Assembly: GCA_964440295.1 (NCBI GenBank)
Contig: CAYTRT010000003.1
Location: 1 to 63,987 of the forward strand
From: CALIKS01 sp964440295
GTDB lineage: Archaea; Thermoproteota; Nitrososphaeria_A; Caldarchaeales; Calditenuaceae
Direction of reading: 5' to 3'
Length of the DNA: 63,987 bases
Below are positions 33,826 to 41,940 of the stretch, piece after piece. Positions within the stretch are counted from its first letter, which is position 1. Each line of letters begins with the position of its first letter. Position numbers and translations under genes: made by a program. The notes under the pieces were generated by a model, which was not told where the DNA came from, ran no database searches, and saw nothing but the letters and a program-made list of their open reading frames with translations.

Positions 33826-34152
33826 TAGTTATTTAAATTTGTCATCACTGTTAGAGAGATGCTTATTACAGATACTTTTAATGATGGACCGAGCAGGTCC
33901 GCAAACAACATCAATATGAATGGAAGAAGATGAGCGGAGAACTACAACATGTCTACCAAATATTGGACGCCCCGACATCCCCGACTAGGGCTCCGGCAAG
34001 CATTCGAGGCCCGTCATAGGGGGCTTCCTATATTTATATTAAAAACTTGTGTCCTAGTTAAAGTAGATTTTAGGACAATTGTCCTATTTTTTAGCCGTTT
34101 AGTGGGCCGGTTTAGGTTTTTTAATGATTATTAGCATATACATTGGGACTAC
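33826..34152. other. Region upstream of rpl15e with a GC-rich hairpin and a 16-bp palindrome
   Basis: Two things stand out in this non-coding stretch. At 33979-34023 the sequence folds into a long hairpin: CCCC with GGGG, GAC with GTC, and GGGCTC with GAGGCCC (one bulge) around a 12-nt loop, in an otherwise AT-rich area. At 34071-34086 TAGGACAATTGTCCTA is a perfect 16-bp palindrome. The probable TATA of rpl15e (TTTTTAAT) is at about 34117-34124. The hairpin could belong to a small RNA or to the end of a transcript, and the palindrome to a DNA-binding site. Confidence 0.45.
34071..34086. promoter_or_regulatory. 16-bp perfect palindrome, possible operator
   Basis: TAGGACAATTGTCCTA is its own reverse complement over 16 bases. 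It lies about 30 nt upstream of the likely TATA box of rpl15e, where archaeal activators bind, and a half-site-like GTCCTAG occurs 20 nt earlier. Confidence 0.4.
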
Positions 34153-34653
34153 ATGGGAATCTATGCGTTGATGAACTCGATGTGGCGTGAGAGGCCGGGC
34201 GAGCTGAGAGAACTGTTGCGGCAGCGCCGGATAAGGTGGAGGAGGGAGCCATCAGTCGTCAGGGTTGAGAAGCCAATCAGGCTTGACAGAGCAAGGATGT
34301 TGGGTTACAAGGCCAAGCAGGGATTCGTAGTGCTGAGAGTAAGGGTAAGAAGAGGAGGCTTCAGCAGGCCGAGGCCAAACAGTGGAAGAAGACCCAAGGC
34401 AATAGGCGCAGTGCTGCACAAGGTGAACGTGACGATGCTTGAGGAAGCAATAAACAGATGCGTCAAGAAGTATCCAAACCTCTACCCACTGGGTGGATAT
34501 CCACTAACCTATGACAGTCTATACTACTGGTTTGAGGTCATAATGATTGATCCGCATCACCCAGCAATTATCTCAGACCCAGAGATAAAGATTCCAGACC
34601 CTTTGAAGAGACGCGTCTTGAAAAAGCTAAACAAGAGAGAAAAGGAGCAATAA
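34153..34653 (+). CDS. rpl15e: 50S ribosomal protein L15e
   Basis: Residues 1-150 follow archaeal L15e closely: MNSMWRERPGELRELLRQRR, VVRVEKPIRLDRARMLGYKA, RRGGFSRPRPNSGRRPKAIG and YWFEVIMIDPHHPAIISDPE. It is a large-subunit protein buried against 23S rRNA. At 166 residues it is about 25-30 short of most archaeal L15e: the usual C-terminal segment after the 'HHP' motif (RGRAFRGLTSAG-type) is replaced by IPDPLKRRVLKKLNKREKEQ. There is no sign of a frameshift at the end. The gene is alone in its transcription unit. Confidence 0.95.
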   Translation: MGIYALMNSMWRERPGELRELLRQRRIRWRREPSVVRVEKPIRLDRARMLGYKAKQGFVVLRVRVRRGGFSRPRPNSGRRPKAIGAVLHKVNVTMLEEAINRCVKKYPNLYPLGGYPLTYDSLYYWFEVIMIDPHHPAIISDPEIKIPDPLKRRVLKKLNKREKEQ

Positions 34654-34721
34654 TACGAAAAATAATGATTAGTTAAGTTTCTGGCGCTCTAAATATTGTA
34701 GAGGGTGAGTAGGGGCTGGCT

Positions 34722-35975
34722 GTGTTTATAGCCGCGGCGTCTATGGGCACTACTAGTCTTCTCCATATTTCTAAAAGTGTCATGGAGGAACTGGCTGGTA
34801 GATGGCCTAGGACCGACATAGTCATAGATGGTAAAAGAGCATCAATAGAAGAGTTATCGCAGCCCTTTCAATGTTATGCAGTATTAGTGCTCCATGCCGG
34901 TGCAGACGTCGTAGCTATGCATGGGGATCACGTAGAACTTAACCTATCGCCCTCTGCAATCCTTGACGATTCGTCACTAAAGAATTCTCCGTTCTTTCTA
35001 AAGGGCAAGATAAGTGCTGGAGTTATAAGCGCTGAGACGGATAACTACTCAACGATCCCCATCTCGATAGTCTTCGACGATCCAATCGCCGTGGCCAGCT
35101 GGCATAGACTCGCCGAGAGCCCTAATCAAATGTTTCGTCCAATAGGCCCATCTACAGAGCTGACAATCGACAGAGGCGGATTAACCGAGGTTCGAGAGAT
35201 CAGGTCTAAAGATAACATTTATAATCATTCCCCAGAGTTGCTTCTTAGATTAATAGAGTCCTCAATAGAGAAGAATGTGTCTAATAGGTGTGCTGTTCTT
35301 TTTTCTGGCGGCATCGACAGTACTCTCCTATTGAAGCTTATCATGGACTCGAGAAGAGCCGTCTTAGCAGTCTCTGTGGGTCTGAGGGGCTCGCATGACT
35401 TGGCCCTCTCAGAAAGGGTGGCTAGAGTGATCGGCGCTGATAGAGTCTCAGTAGAAGTGTCTCAGGACAGACTGCTTAAAGAAGCGGCACGTATTAGAGA
35501 CACGCTAGGAATTAGCAGTTTGATGGACACTTCTTTGGCCGTCCTCTTCTTTACTGGCGCCCTCGAAGCCGCTAACAACGGTATAAGACAGCTCATAGCG
35601 GGGCAGGGCGCAGACGAGCTCTTTGGCGGGTACAGAAAGTATCTACGAATCTATCAGGAATCGGGGACTAGTGATGTAGAGAAAGCCATGAGGCATGACT
35701 TAGCGAACCTATGGAGAAGTGGCATAGTTAGGGATTACTCAGCAACAGCCCTCGCCGGATGCTTGCTCACCCTTCCTTACCTAGATCCAGAAATCGTTGG
35801 CTTTGCGGCTTCGTTGCCCCTCTCGCTCAAGATAAGGCCGCCACAGAGAAAGATAATTCTGCGAGAGGCTTGTAGAGTTGCTGGGATTCCTGAAGAAGTC
35901 GCTGCTTGTGAAAAGAAGGCAGCACAGTACGGCAGTGGCATAGAGAAGCTGCTCAAAAAATTGTATAAAATATAA
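34722..35975 (+). CDS. Asparagine synthetase-like protein lacking the glutaminase nucleophile
   Basis: The 417-residue protein has a synthetase domain from about residue 165 with the PP-loop SGGIDS (195-200), LIAGQGADELFGGYRKY and the later PYLDPEIVGFAASLP, all hallmarks of AsnB-type enzymes. The N-terminal 160 residues look like a degenerate class II amidotransferase domain: there is no Cys after the start Met. It would need ammonia, or make an amide or adenylate bond on another substrate. GTG at 34722 is used; ATG at 34743 is an alternative. No neighbour reveals the substrate. Confidence 0.75.
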   Translation: MFIAAASMGTTSLLHISKSVMEELAGRWPRTDIVIDGKRASIEELSQPFQCYAVLVLHAGADVVAMHGDHVELNLSPSAILDDSSLKNSPFFLKGKISAGVISAETDNYSTIPISIVFDDPIAVASWHRLAESPNQMFRPIGPSTELTIDRGGLTEVREIRSKDNIYNHSPELLLRLIESSIEKNVSNRCAVLFSGGIDSTLLLKLIMDSRRAVLAVSVGLRGSHDLALSERVARVIGADRVSVEVSQDRLLKEAARIRDTLGISSLMDTSLAVLFFTGALEAANNGIRQLIAGQGADELFGGYRKYLRIYQESGTSDVEKAMRHDLANLWRSGIVRDYSATALAGCLLTLPYLDPEIVGFAASLPLSLKIRPPQRKIILREACRVAGIPEEVAACEKKAAQYGSGIEKLLKKLYKI

Positions 35976-36010
35976 TCTTAATAGTAGATCAATAAGTATA
36001 ACATGCATCT

Positions 36011-36438
36011 ATGAGGCCTCGCCGATTAGAACTCCCATCCCTTCTGGAAACATTAGTCAAAGAACATGAAGAAGTTAGGACTCTGCTTAAAGATCTATCA
36101 GCATTGATAAGTGATAATAAATTTTTGGCCGCTATAGACAAGGTTAAAGACCTCAAGTCCTATATTGACCAGCATGTTATTGATGAAGAGGCAAAAGTGC
36201 TAAAATTTCTCCTAGATACTTATGGTAGGGAAAATCGGCTAGGGCAATAGCTGTTTTTCAAGAACATCGAGAAATTCACCAGTTAATTAGGGAGCTTCAA
36301 GAATCCATCTCTCTATCTAGTGATAAATCACTTGAAATAAGAGATGCTTTAGAAGAATTTATGAGAAGACACTTCGAGGCGGAAGAGTCTTGGATCTTTC
36401 CATGGGTTCTTGAAACCTACCGAAAGGCAACAATATAA
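36011..36438 (+). pseudogene. Hemerythrin HHE domain protein split by a frameshift
   Basis: The first frame (36011-36250) gives the N-terminal half of a hemerythrin domain with metal ligands in KEHEEVRTL and IDQHVIDEEAKVL. The second half is in another frame up to TAA at 36436-36438: FQEHREIHQLIREL, then MRRHFEAEESWIFPWVLE, with the remaining ligands. The two meet near 36224-36234 (GGTAGGGAAAATCGG), where adding one base restores a single protein of about 142 residues. Such domains bind a diiron centre that senses or carries O2 or NO. The lesion lies next to a G and an A run, so sequencing error is as likely as mutation. Confidence 0.8.
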
Positions 36439-36480
36439 AACGTTGTCTGAACTACTATAATGGATGATTCATGATATAAC

Positions 36481-36489
36481 CTTATAAAC
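36481..36489 (+). promoter_or_regulatory. TATA box of the HtrA-like gene
   Basis: CTTATAAAC lies 23-31 nt before ATG 36512; the transcript would be nearly leaderless. Confidence 0.5.
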
Positions 36490-36511
36490 AGATGTAAGAA
36501 TTATTAATTAG

Positions 36512-37696
36512 ATGACGAATAAGCTCTCTATTGCTTTCTCAGCAGTTGCACTGATTCTCGTCGTGTTTATGGCGATTAACTTGATCCAGATAGGGTCCCA
36601 ACTCGCAGATGTTCGCTCATCCTTTTCAACGCAGCTCTCAGCTCTATCAGTAGTGCAGAAGGAGTTATCAAGCATTAAAGCAGAGATGAGCAGAGCGGCC
36701 CAGTTTACCTCGACAGTCACTGTAACAGTTGGAAGCGGTGCAGCCGATTGGGTATCCAACATCTACGAGAATGTTAAAGATTCCGTAGTAATGATAACTG
36801 TAGACACTAGATATGGAACCGCCGTGGGCTCTGGCTTCGTGTATGACGATAAGGGACACATAGTGACTAATAACCACGTAGTGACGGATGGTATTCGATT
36901 TACAGTATCATTCTTAGACGGAACTGTGCTAAGCGCCATGCTCGTTGGTCGGGACCCAGATACTGATCTTGCCGTGCTAAAGATCGATCCTAAGGATATG
37001 CAGCTGAAACCCCTCAAGCTAGGAAACTCGTCAAACCTAAAGATCGGTGAACAGATAATTGCCATTGGAAACCCATTCGAGCTAGCTGGCTCTGTGACTC
37101 TTGGAATAGTCAGCCAGAAAGGGAGACTGCTCCCAACAGAACGGGGCTACCTCATACCGGGTATTATCCAGATAGACGCAGCGGTTAATCCGGGAAACTC
37201 CGGTGGACCATTATTAAATTCTAGAGGAGAAGTCGTAGGCGTAACGACTGCTATAGAGTCAATGACTGGAGAGTTCTCAGGCATAGGATACGCTATTTCT
37301 TCAAACATTGTCGCAAGAGTTGTGCCCGTGCTCATAGAGAAGGGTAGATACAGACATAGCTATTTAGGAATAACTGGAATCGAGCTTAACTCGGCCATAG
37401 CCGAGGCCATAGGCATTAAGGCTAAGCAGGGATTCCTAGTCACGAATGTGTCTCCGGGAAGTCCAGCAGCCAACGCCGGCATAAGAGCAGGAAACAGAAC
37501 AATGACTATCTCTGGGCAGAGAATAATCGTTGGGGGAGACGTAATAGTAGCAATTAATGGAGTTCCAGTAAAGAGCTTAGACGACATACTCACCTACCTA
37601 GTAGAGAAGACGAGTCCAGGAGACAACGTAACACTAACAGTTATTCGGGACGGTTCAGTAATAGATATTACAGTAACGCTCGGAGAAAGACCATAA
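36512..37696 (+). CDS. HtrA/DegP-like membrane-anchored serine protease with PDZ domain
   Basis: The 394-residue protein has an N-terminal membrane helix (about 6-26), a short coiled linker, and a trypsin-like domain with catalytic His122 (TNNHVV), Asp152 (DPDTDLAVLKI) and Ser230 (NPGNSGGPLL). A PDZ domain fills about 295-390 (YLGITGIELN, NVSPGSPAANAGIRAG, GGDVIVAINGVPV). The active domain faces outside the membrane, where it would remove misfolded proteins. It is complete and has its own TATA box. Confidence 0.93.
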   Translation: MTNKLSIAFSAVALILVVFMAINLIQIGSQLADVRSSFSTQLSALSVVQKELSSIKAEMSRAAQFTSTVTVTVGSGAADWVSNIYENVKDSVVMITVDTRYGTAVGSGFVYDDKGHIVTNNHVVTDGIRFTVSFLDGTVLSAMLVGRDPDTDLAVLKIDPKDMQLKPLKLGNSSNLKIGEQIIAIGNPFELAGSVTLGIVSQKGRLLPTERGYLIPGIIQIDAAVNPGNSGGPLLNSRGEVVGVTTAIESMTGEFSGIGYAISSNIVARVVPVLIEKGRYRHSYLGITGIELNSAIAEAIGIKAKQGFLVTNVSPGSPAANAGIRAGNRTMTISGQRIIVGGDVIVAINGVPVKSLDDILTYLVEKTSPGDNVTLTVIRDGSVIDITVTLGERP

Positions 37697-37721
37697 AATA
37701 ATCATAAAAAAATGGACTTTA

Positions 37722-39701
37722 CTAAAGAGCTATCAGACCGATGAGGAAGAGTGGTATGAAGACGAGGCTCAGCGTGTTTAGGAGCTTTATGAGTATGTGT
37801 AGGCTCGGCGCGTAGGTGTCCTTCAATGGGTCTCCGACCGTGTCTCCAACAACTGCAGCCTTATGCGCGTCTGTCCCCTTCTTTCCAGCAATCTCCAAGA
37901 ACTTCTTAGCGTTGTCCATCGCGGCTCCACCATAGAAGCCAACTATAGCGAGAGGTATCGCTGAAACAGTTGCGCCGATGACTAGCGCGCCTACTGCCTT
38001 CCAGCCGAAGAGGTATCCTATGAGTATTGGTGAAAGGGTAACCGTGAGTGTTGGGGCAACCATGAGGCTTAGCGCTGTTTTAGTCGAGATATCGACACAC
38101 TTGGCATAGTCAGGCTTGCCTCTCCCCTCTAAGAGTCCAGGAATCTCCCTAAACTGTCTCCTAACCTCTTCTACTATTTGGTAAGCGCCCTGGGCTACTG
38201 CTTTTATGGCCTGCCCAGAGAATAGGAATGGGATCATTGCTCCTATGAATAGACCCAAGATCACGGCCGGCGAGTTCAGCTGTAGTTCTTGGCTAAGATG
38301 AGATATTCGGGATAACAGAGCCTCGGCTTTGTCAAGCGAGAGATGCGTAAGCTCGATTATTCCTGCTTGGTATCTGGCAACTTCTAATAGGAATGCTTGG
38401 AACAGGAGCAATGCTGCTAGGGCAGCCGACCCCATCGCGTAGGACTTGGTGAGTGCCTTCGTGGTGTTGCCNNNNNNNNNNNNNNNNNNNNNNNNNNNNN
38501 NNNNNNNNNNNNNNNNNNNNNNNNNNNNNNNNNNNNNNNNNNNNNNNNNNNNNNNNNNNNNNNNNNNNNNNGAGAGGCCGCTTAGAACAGTGATCGCTGG
38601 GCCTGACTCGCTGTTCTTCGCTATTAGTCTGACGTAGCTAGACCTGAGGCTGGTGTAGAGCTCGCTATAGAACATGATTAGTATACCAGTGATCAAGCCA
38701 ACAATCATCGCCGCGTATAGTGGAAGCCCAGTCGAGCCAAAGATATAGTTAGTAGCAACGAACATTAGTATTGCCGCTAAGATACTCGTCACTATTAGTC
38801 CATTCCTCAGCGGCTCTATTGCTTCCTTGAACCTAGTCTGTCCAGCCGCCCACGCAACGCCTCCCAGAGTCGCAATGACTCCGAGTGACCTAATTATGAG
38901 TGGAGTGACGACGTAGAGCTCGTTAATGTGCTTAAAGAGAATTATCGAGACTATGAGCGCAATGATCATTCCTCCAAGGTTCTCGGCAGTCACTGATTCA
39001 AAGAGGTCGGCTCCTCTGCCAGCCTCGTCGCCGACGTTGTCGCCCACTTGGTCAGCTATAACTGCTGGATTCCTAGGGTCGTCTTCAGGAATGCCGGCCT
39101 CGACCTTTCCGACGAGGTCAGCGCCTATATCAGCACTCTTGGTATAGATTCCTCCACCAAGCTGAGCAAAGAGGGCGGCTAAACTGGCGCCGAAGCCAAA
39201 GCCAGCGAGTATTCCCGGGTCTCTAAAGACGCCGTATAGGATAGAGAGTCCGAGTAGGCTCATAGCTATGACTGCGAGTCCGAGGGCTGCTCCTCCCAGA
39301 GTTGCTATACGTAGCGCTTTGCCAGAACTAATGTTTGCAGCATAGGTCGCCCTAACGTTGGCTCTAGTTGCAGAATCCATCGCGATGTATGCGGCGATTA
39401 GGGAGAAGGTCACTCCGAGCAGGAAGCTTCCACCTATTCCGACACCGTACGTGAATCCACCTATGTCTGGAAATGCTGAGAATATTCCTAGTATCAGTAG
39501 AAAGATCAGGATTGATAGGGCTCCTATGGTTTTAAACTGTCTCTTGAGGTAAGCCGCTGAACCAGCCCTTATGGCTCTCCAGATCTCTTCGAACTCGGGT
39601 GGACCTATAGGTTTCCTATTCACAACTGCGACGAAGACAACCGCAGAGACTACGCCCAAAAAGCCTATCAGCGCTGTCAGAACTATTGGGTCAATCTCCA
39701 T
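37722..39701 (-). CDS. hppA: Membrane-bound H+-translocating pyrophosphatase, K+-independent type; internal gap
   Basis: The polytopic protein hydrolyses pyrophosphate and pumps protons. Signature motifs are present: TKSADIGADLVGKVEAGIPEDDPRNPA, DNVGDEAGRGADLFESV and, near the C-terminus, GDTVGDPLKDT. The segment after the gap reads GNTTKALTKSYAMGSAALAA; Lys in GNTTKA marks the K+-independent class. The run of N at 38472-38571 falls where members carry about 75-85 residues including the conserved ADNAGGIAEMA stretch, so the true gap is nearer 240 nt than 100. It ends 25 nt from the convergent htrA-like gene. Confidence 0.94.
   Translation of the reverse strand: MEIDPIVLTALIGFLGVVSAVVFVAVVNRKPIGPPEFEEIWRAIRAGSAAYLKRQFKTIGALSILIFLLILGIFSAFPDIGGFTYGVGIGGSFLLGVTFSLIAAYIAMDSATRANVRATYAANISSGKALRIATLGGAALGLAVIAMSLLGLSILYGVFRDPGILAGFGFGASLAALFAQLGGGIYTKSADIGADLVGKVEAGIPEDDPRNPAVIADQVGDNVGDEAGRGADLFESVTAENLGGMIIALIVSIILFKHINELYVVTPLIIRSLGVIATLGGVAWAAGQTRFKEAIEPLRNGLIVTSILAAILMFVATNYIFGSTGLPLYAAMIVGLITGILIMFYSELYTSLRSSYVRLIAKNSESGPAITVLSGLXXXXXXXXXXXXXXXXXXXXXXXXXXXXXXXXXXGNTTKALTKSYAMGSAALAALLLFQAFLLEVARYQAGIIELTHLSLDKAEALLSRISHLSQELQLNSPAVILGLFIGAMIPFLFSGQAIKAVAQGAYQIVEEVRRQFREIPGLLEGRGKPDYAKCVDISTKTALSLMVAPTLTVTLSPILIGYLFGWKAVGALVIGATVSAIPLAIVGFYGGAAMDNAKKFLEIAGKKGTDAHKAAVVGDTVGDPLKDTYAPSLHILIKLLNTLSLVFIPLFLIGLIAL
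38472..38571. other. Assembly gap (100 N) inside hppA
   Basis: A placeholder run; the family alignment expected here suggests that the real missing sequence is longer than 100 nt. Confidence 0.95.
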
Positions 39702-39791
39702 CTTTTATCACTCGTAAAGGCTTTATTAAATGACGAATTAAACCTTATCCGTATATATAGATCACTACATTTTAATATAACAGCACATATT

Positions 39792-40766
39792 TTACGTAGT
39801 TTTTACTATTAGGTCGTCGATCCTATTCTTTGCTACGAGTACTGCGCCTATTAGTGGGGATAGCTCGCCATGTCTCGGAGTAGTTATTTTAGGCATGCCA
39901 ACGCCGAGATAATTCTCGATCAGTGGGAAGACTCTGCCCTGGAAGTATCCATAGTTGTTCAAGACTACAGCACCTCCAAGCACCAACACTTCAGGATCAT
40001 AGCATGTAATGACTGAAGATATTCCGGCAGCGTTAAAAGTAGCCACTCTCTCAAGTAGGGCTACAGCTCCTCTATCACCTAGACCATATAGTCTATAGAC
40101 TTCCTCCGATGTGAGTTTCTTTAGATTAGCTAGTTTTGCAAGCTCATTATCTTCATCTATTACTCCGTCACCTACTAGTTTTGCTGCGTATTTCACAATG
40201 TTGACTGCTGAGCAGTATGCCTCCCAGTGTCCTAGCCCCCCACATCCGCACTCCATATATCCTGAAGGATCTACCACGATGTGTCCTACCTCAGCGGCAT
40301 TTCCATCCTTTCCTATTAGGAGTTGATTATCAACAACTGCGCCTCCACCTATTCCGCTGCTTATTGTTATGTATGCGAGCGATTTAACCCCCTCAGTCCT
40401 AGCTAACCACCACTCTGCGTATGCAGCTGCGTTACAATCATTAAGTAAGTAGTAATCGACGTCAAGCCACTCTCTCAGTCTTTTAATGAGTGGTATGTTT
40501 TTAGCACCGACAGTGGGAGTCTTTGCAATGATGCCTCTCTTGTAGTCCAGTGGGCCCATAGAGGCTATGCTGAAAATCTTAATCTTGTTAATGAGTTCGC
40601 CCACCATCTTGTTCACGTTCTCAATAATGCTCATGGGGATTTTTTCAGGCGAAGGCTCCCTCGGCGTCTGAAAAATCGATAATTTTAAGATGTTTAAGTC
40701 TTCATCGAATAATCCCAGCCTTATCTTCGATCCTCCAATATCGGCTGCTAGTATAAATCCATCCAC
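39792..40766 (-). CDS. ROK family sugar kinase (glucokinase-like)
   Basis: The 324-residue protein has the ATP-binding DIGGSKIRLGLFDE at the start, the ROK signature with EVGHIVVDPSGYMECGCGGLGHWEAYCS, and the catalytic DCNAAAYAEWWL loop. The zinc motif has His where many have a third Cys, as is common in archaea. ROK kinases phosphorylate glucose, N-acetylglucosamine or related sugars; there is no helix-turn-helix, so this is the enzyme and not the repressor. Specificity is not evident, although glmS in the same region hints at amino sugars. Confidence 0.88.
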   Translation of the reverse strand: MDGFILAADIGGSKIRLGLFDEDLNILKLSIFQTPREPSPEKIPMSIIENVNKMVGELINKIKIFSIASMGPLDYKRGIIAKTPTVGAKNIPLIKRLREWLDVDYYLLNDCNAAAYAEWWLARTEGVKSLAYITISSGIGGGAVVDNQLLIGKDGNAAEVGHIVVDPSGYMECGCGGLGHWEAYCSAVNIVKYAAKLVGDGVIDEDNELAKLANLKKLTSEEVYRLYGLGDRGAVALLERVATFNAAGISSVITCYDPEVLVLGGAVVLNNYGYFQGRVFPLIENYLGVGMPKITTPRHGELSPLIGAVLVAKNRIDDLIVKTT

Positions 40767-40816
40767 AATGATTTACTCACTTAAAGCTCGCTAATATCTT
40801 TATTTCGAGAATAATT

Positions 40817-41182
40817 TTATCCGCAGGAGTGTTCGATTGACAGTAAGAAAGTCCTCGACCTATACATTAGCGCGACTGGTGTTAGGTATGGATCAATTCC
40901 GGACCTTTCTTTAATGAATCTAATTAACGCTACTGCATCGTCCCTCTTCATGACCACCACTTCAGGCTCAGGCTGCAAAAATGTATAATCTTTCGGGAAT
41001 CTCTTTAGCAGTGGCTCATACATGCTTATTTTTTCATATGCCCTCCGGATGGGCTCTGCTAGTCCTAGGATGGTGACTTCCTCTTCACTTAGTGTGAGCT
41101 GGGGATTAGTGTCTATCGCTCCCACGATCTTGACTCTTACTTTTTCAGGCATTACTGAGATGTAGCTCTGCTCCCTGCTCAT
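40817..41182 (-). CDS. Conserved-looking hypothetical protein
   Basis: This 121-residue protein has no membrane segment, signal or obvious catalytic motif. Readable parts are VRVKIVGAIDTNPQLTLSEE, the Pro/Glu stretch LQPEPEVVVMKRDDAVALIR and a C-terminal HSCG. The mixed alpha/beta pattern suggests a small globular domain. It lies between a ROK kinase and a divergent molybdopterin oxidoreductase. I do not recognise it. Confidence 0.45.
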   Translation of the reverse strand: MSREQSYISVMPEKVRVKIVGAIDTNPQLTLSEEEVTILGLAEPIRRAYEKISMYEPLLKRFPKDYTFLQPEPEVVVMKRDDAVALIRFIKERSGIDPYLTPVALMYRSRTFLLSIEHSCG

Positions 41183-41272
41183 CGATAAGAGAAATGCGTC
41201 ACCCCATTATATCAACTATATGTGCAATGCTAAAGGTTATGATTAGGGGCTAATAATTCATGATTGAGGGTT

Positions 41273-41878
41273 ATGGATCAGACAAAGACTATGGGCACTC
41301 CTCCTGGACAGCACTTTGTAAAAGACTTCATAATCTATTCTGCACTAGGAGTACCACGCGTCGACATAGAGAATTACAGATTGAGGATAACGGGGCTCGT
41401 TGAAAGAGAACTTGAGTTTAGCTATGATGAATTACTAAGATTACCTCAAGTTAAAGTCGTGGCCGACTCGCATTGCGTGACTAAGTGGTCAGTAAAGAAT
41501 GTTGCATGGGAGGGCGTCCAGATAAGATTTCTAGCCGACAAGGCAGGCGTTAAGCCCGTTGCTAAGTGGGTAATGTTCCACTGTCTAGATGGCTATACTA
41601 CTCCCGTCCCAATAGAAGACGTGTTGATGGAAAATGTCATAATAGCACTTAAGATGAATGGAGCGCCCCTTAAGCTTGAAAACGGCTGGCCAGCCAGGCC
41701 ATTCATCCCACATCTCTACCTATGGAAGAGCGCTAAGTGGCTATGTACGATTGAATTTATCGAGAATTACGTAGACGGTTACTGGGAGGCTCGAGGATAT
41801 CACGAGAGGGGCAACGTCTGGCTTGAAGAGCGCTTCAAGAAAACATCTGATAAACATCATCCACGAAAACCTATTTGA
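41273..41878 (+). CDS. Sulfite-oxidase-fold molybdopterin oxidoreductase, no export signal
   Basis: About 201 residues of the oxidoreductase molybdopterin-binding domain (PF00174): NYRLRITGLVERELEFSYDELLRLP, the Mo-ligand Cys in ADSHCVTKWS, VAWEGVQIRFLADKAG and RPFIPHLYLWKSAKWL. Its close relatives in the YedY/MsrP group are exported by Tat, but this protein starts without any signal peptide, so it seems cytosolic. I use ATG 41273, preceded by GAGGG; TTG 41264 and ATG 41291 are alternatives. Substrate unknown. Confidence 0.8.
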   Translation: MDQTKTMGTPPGQHFVKDFIIYSALGVPRVDIENYRLRITGLVERELEFSYDELLRLPQVKVVADSHCVTKWSVKNVAWEGVQIRFLADKAGVKPVAKWVMFHCLDGYTTPVPIEDVLMENVIIALKMNGAPLKLENGWPARPFIPHLYLWKSAKWLCTIEFIENYVDGYWEARGYHERGNVWLEERFKKTSDKHHPRKPI

Positions 41879-41940
41879 ATACAATGATTCCCTAACTATA
41901 CATAAATAACAAACCACACTTAACTATTATTTGACCAGTT

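Noticed and set aside
33949..34134. A 61-codon plus-strand frame before rpl15e.
   Set aside because: It crosses the GC hairpin and the palindrome, its amino acid order looks random, and no start signal is present.
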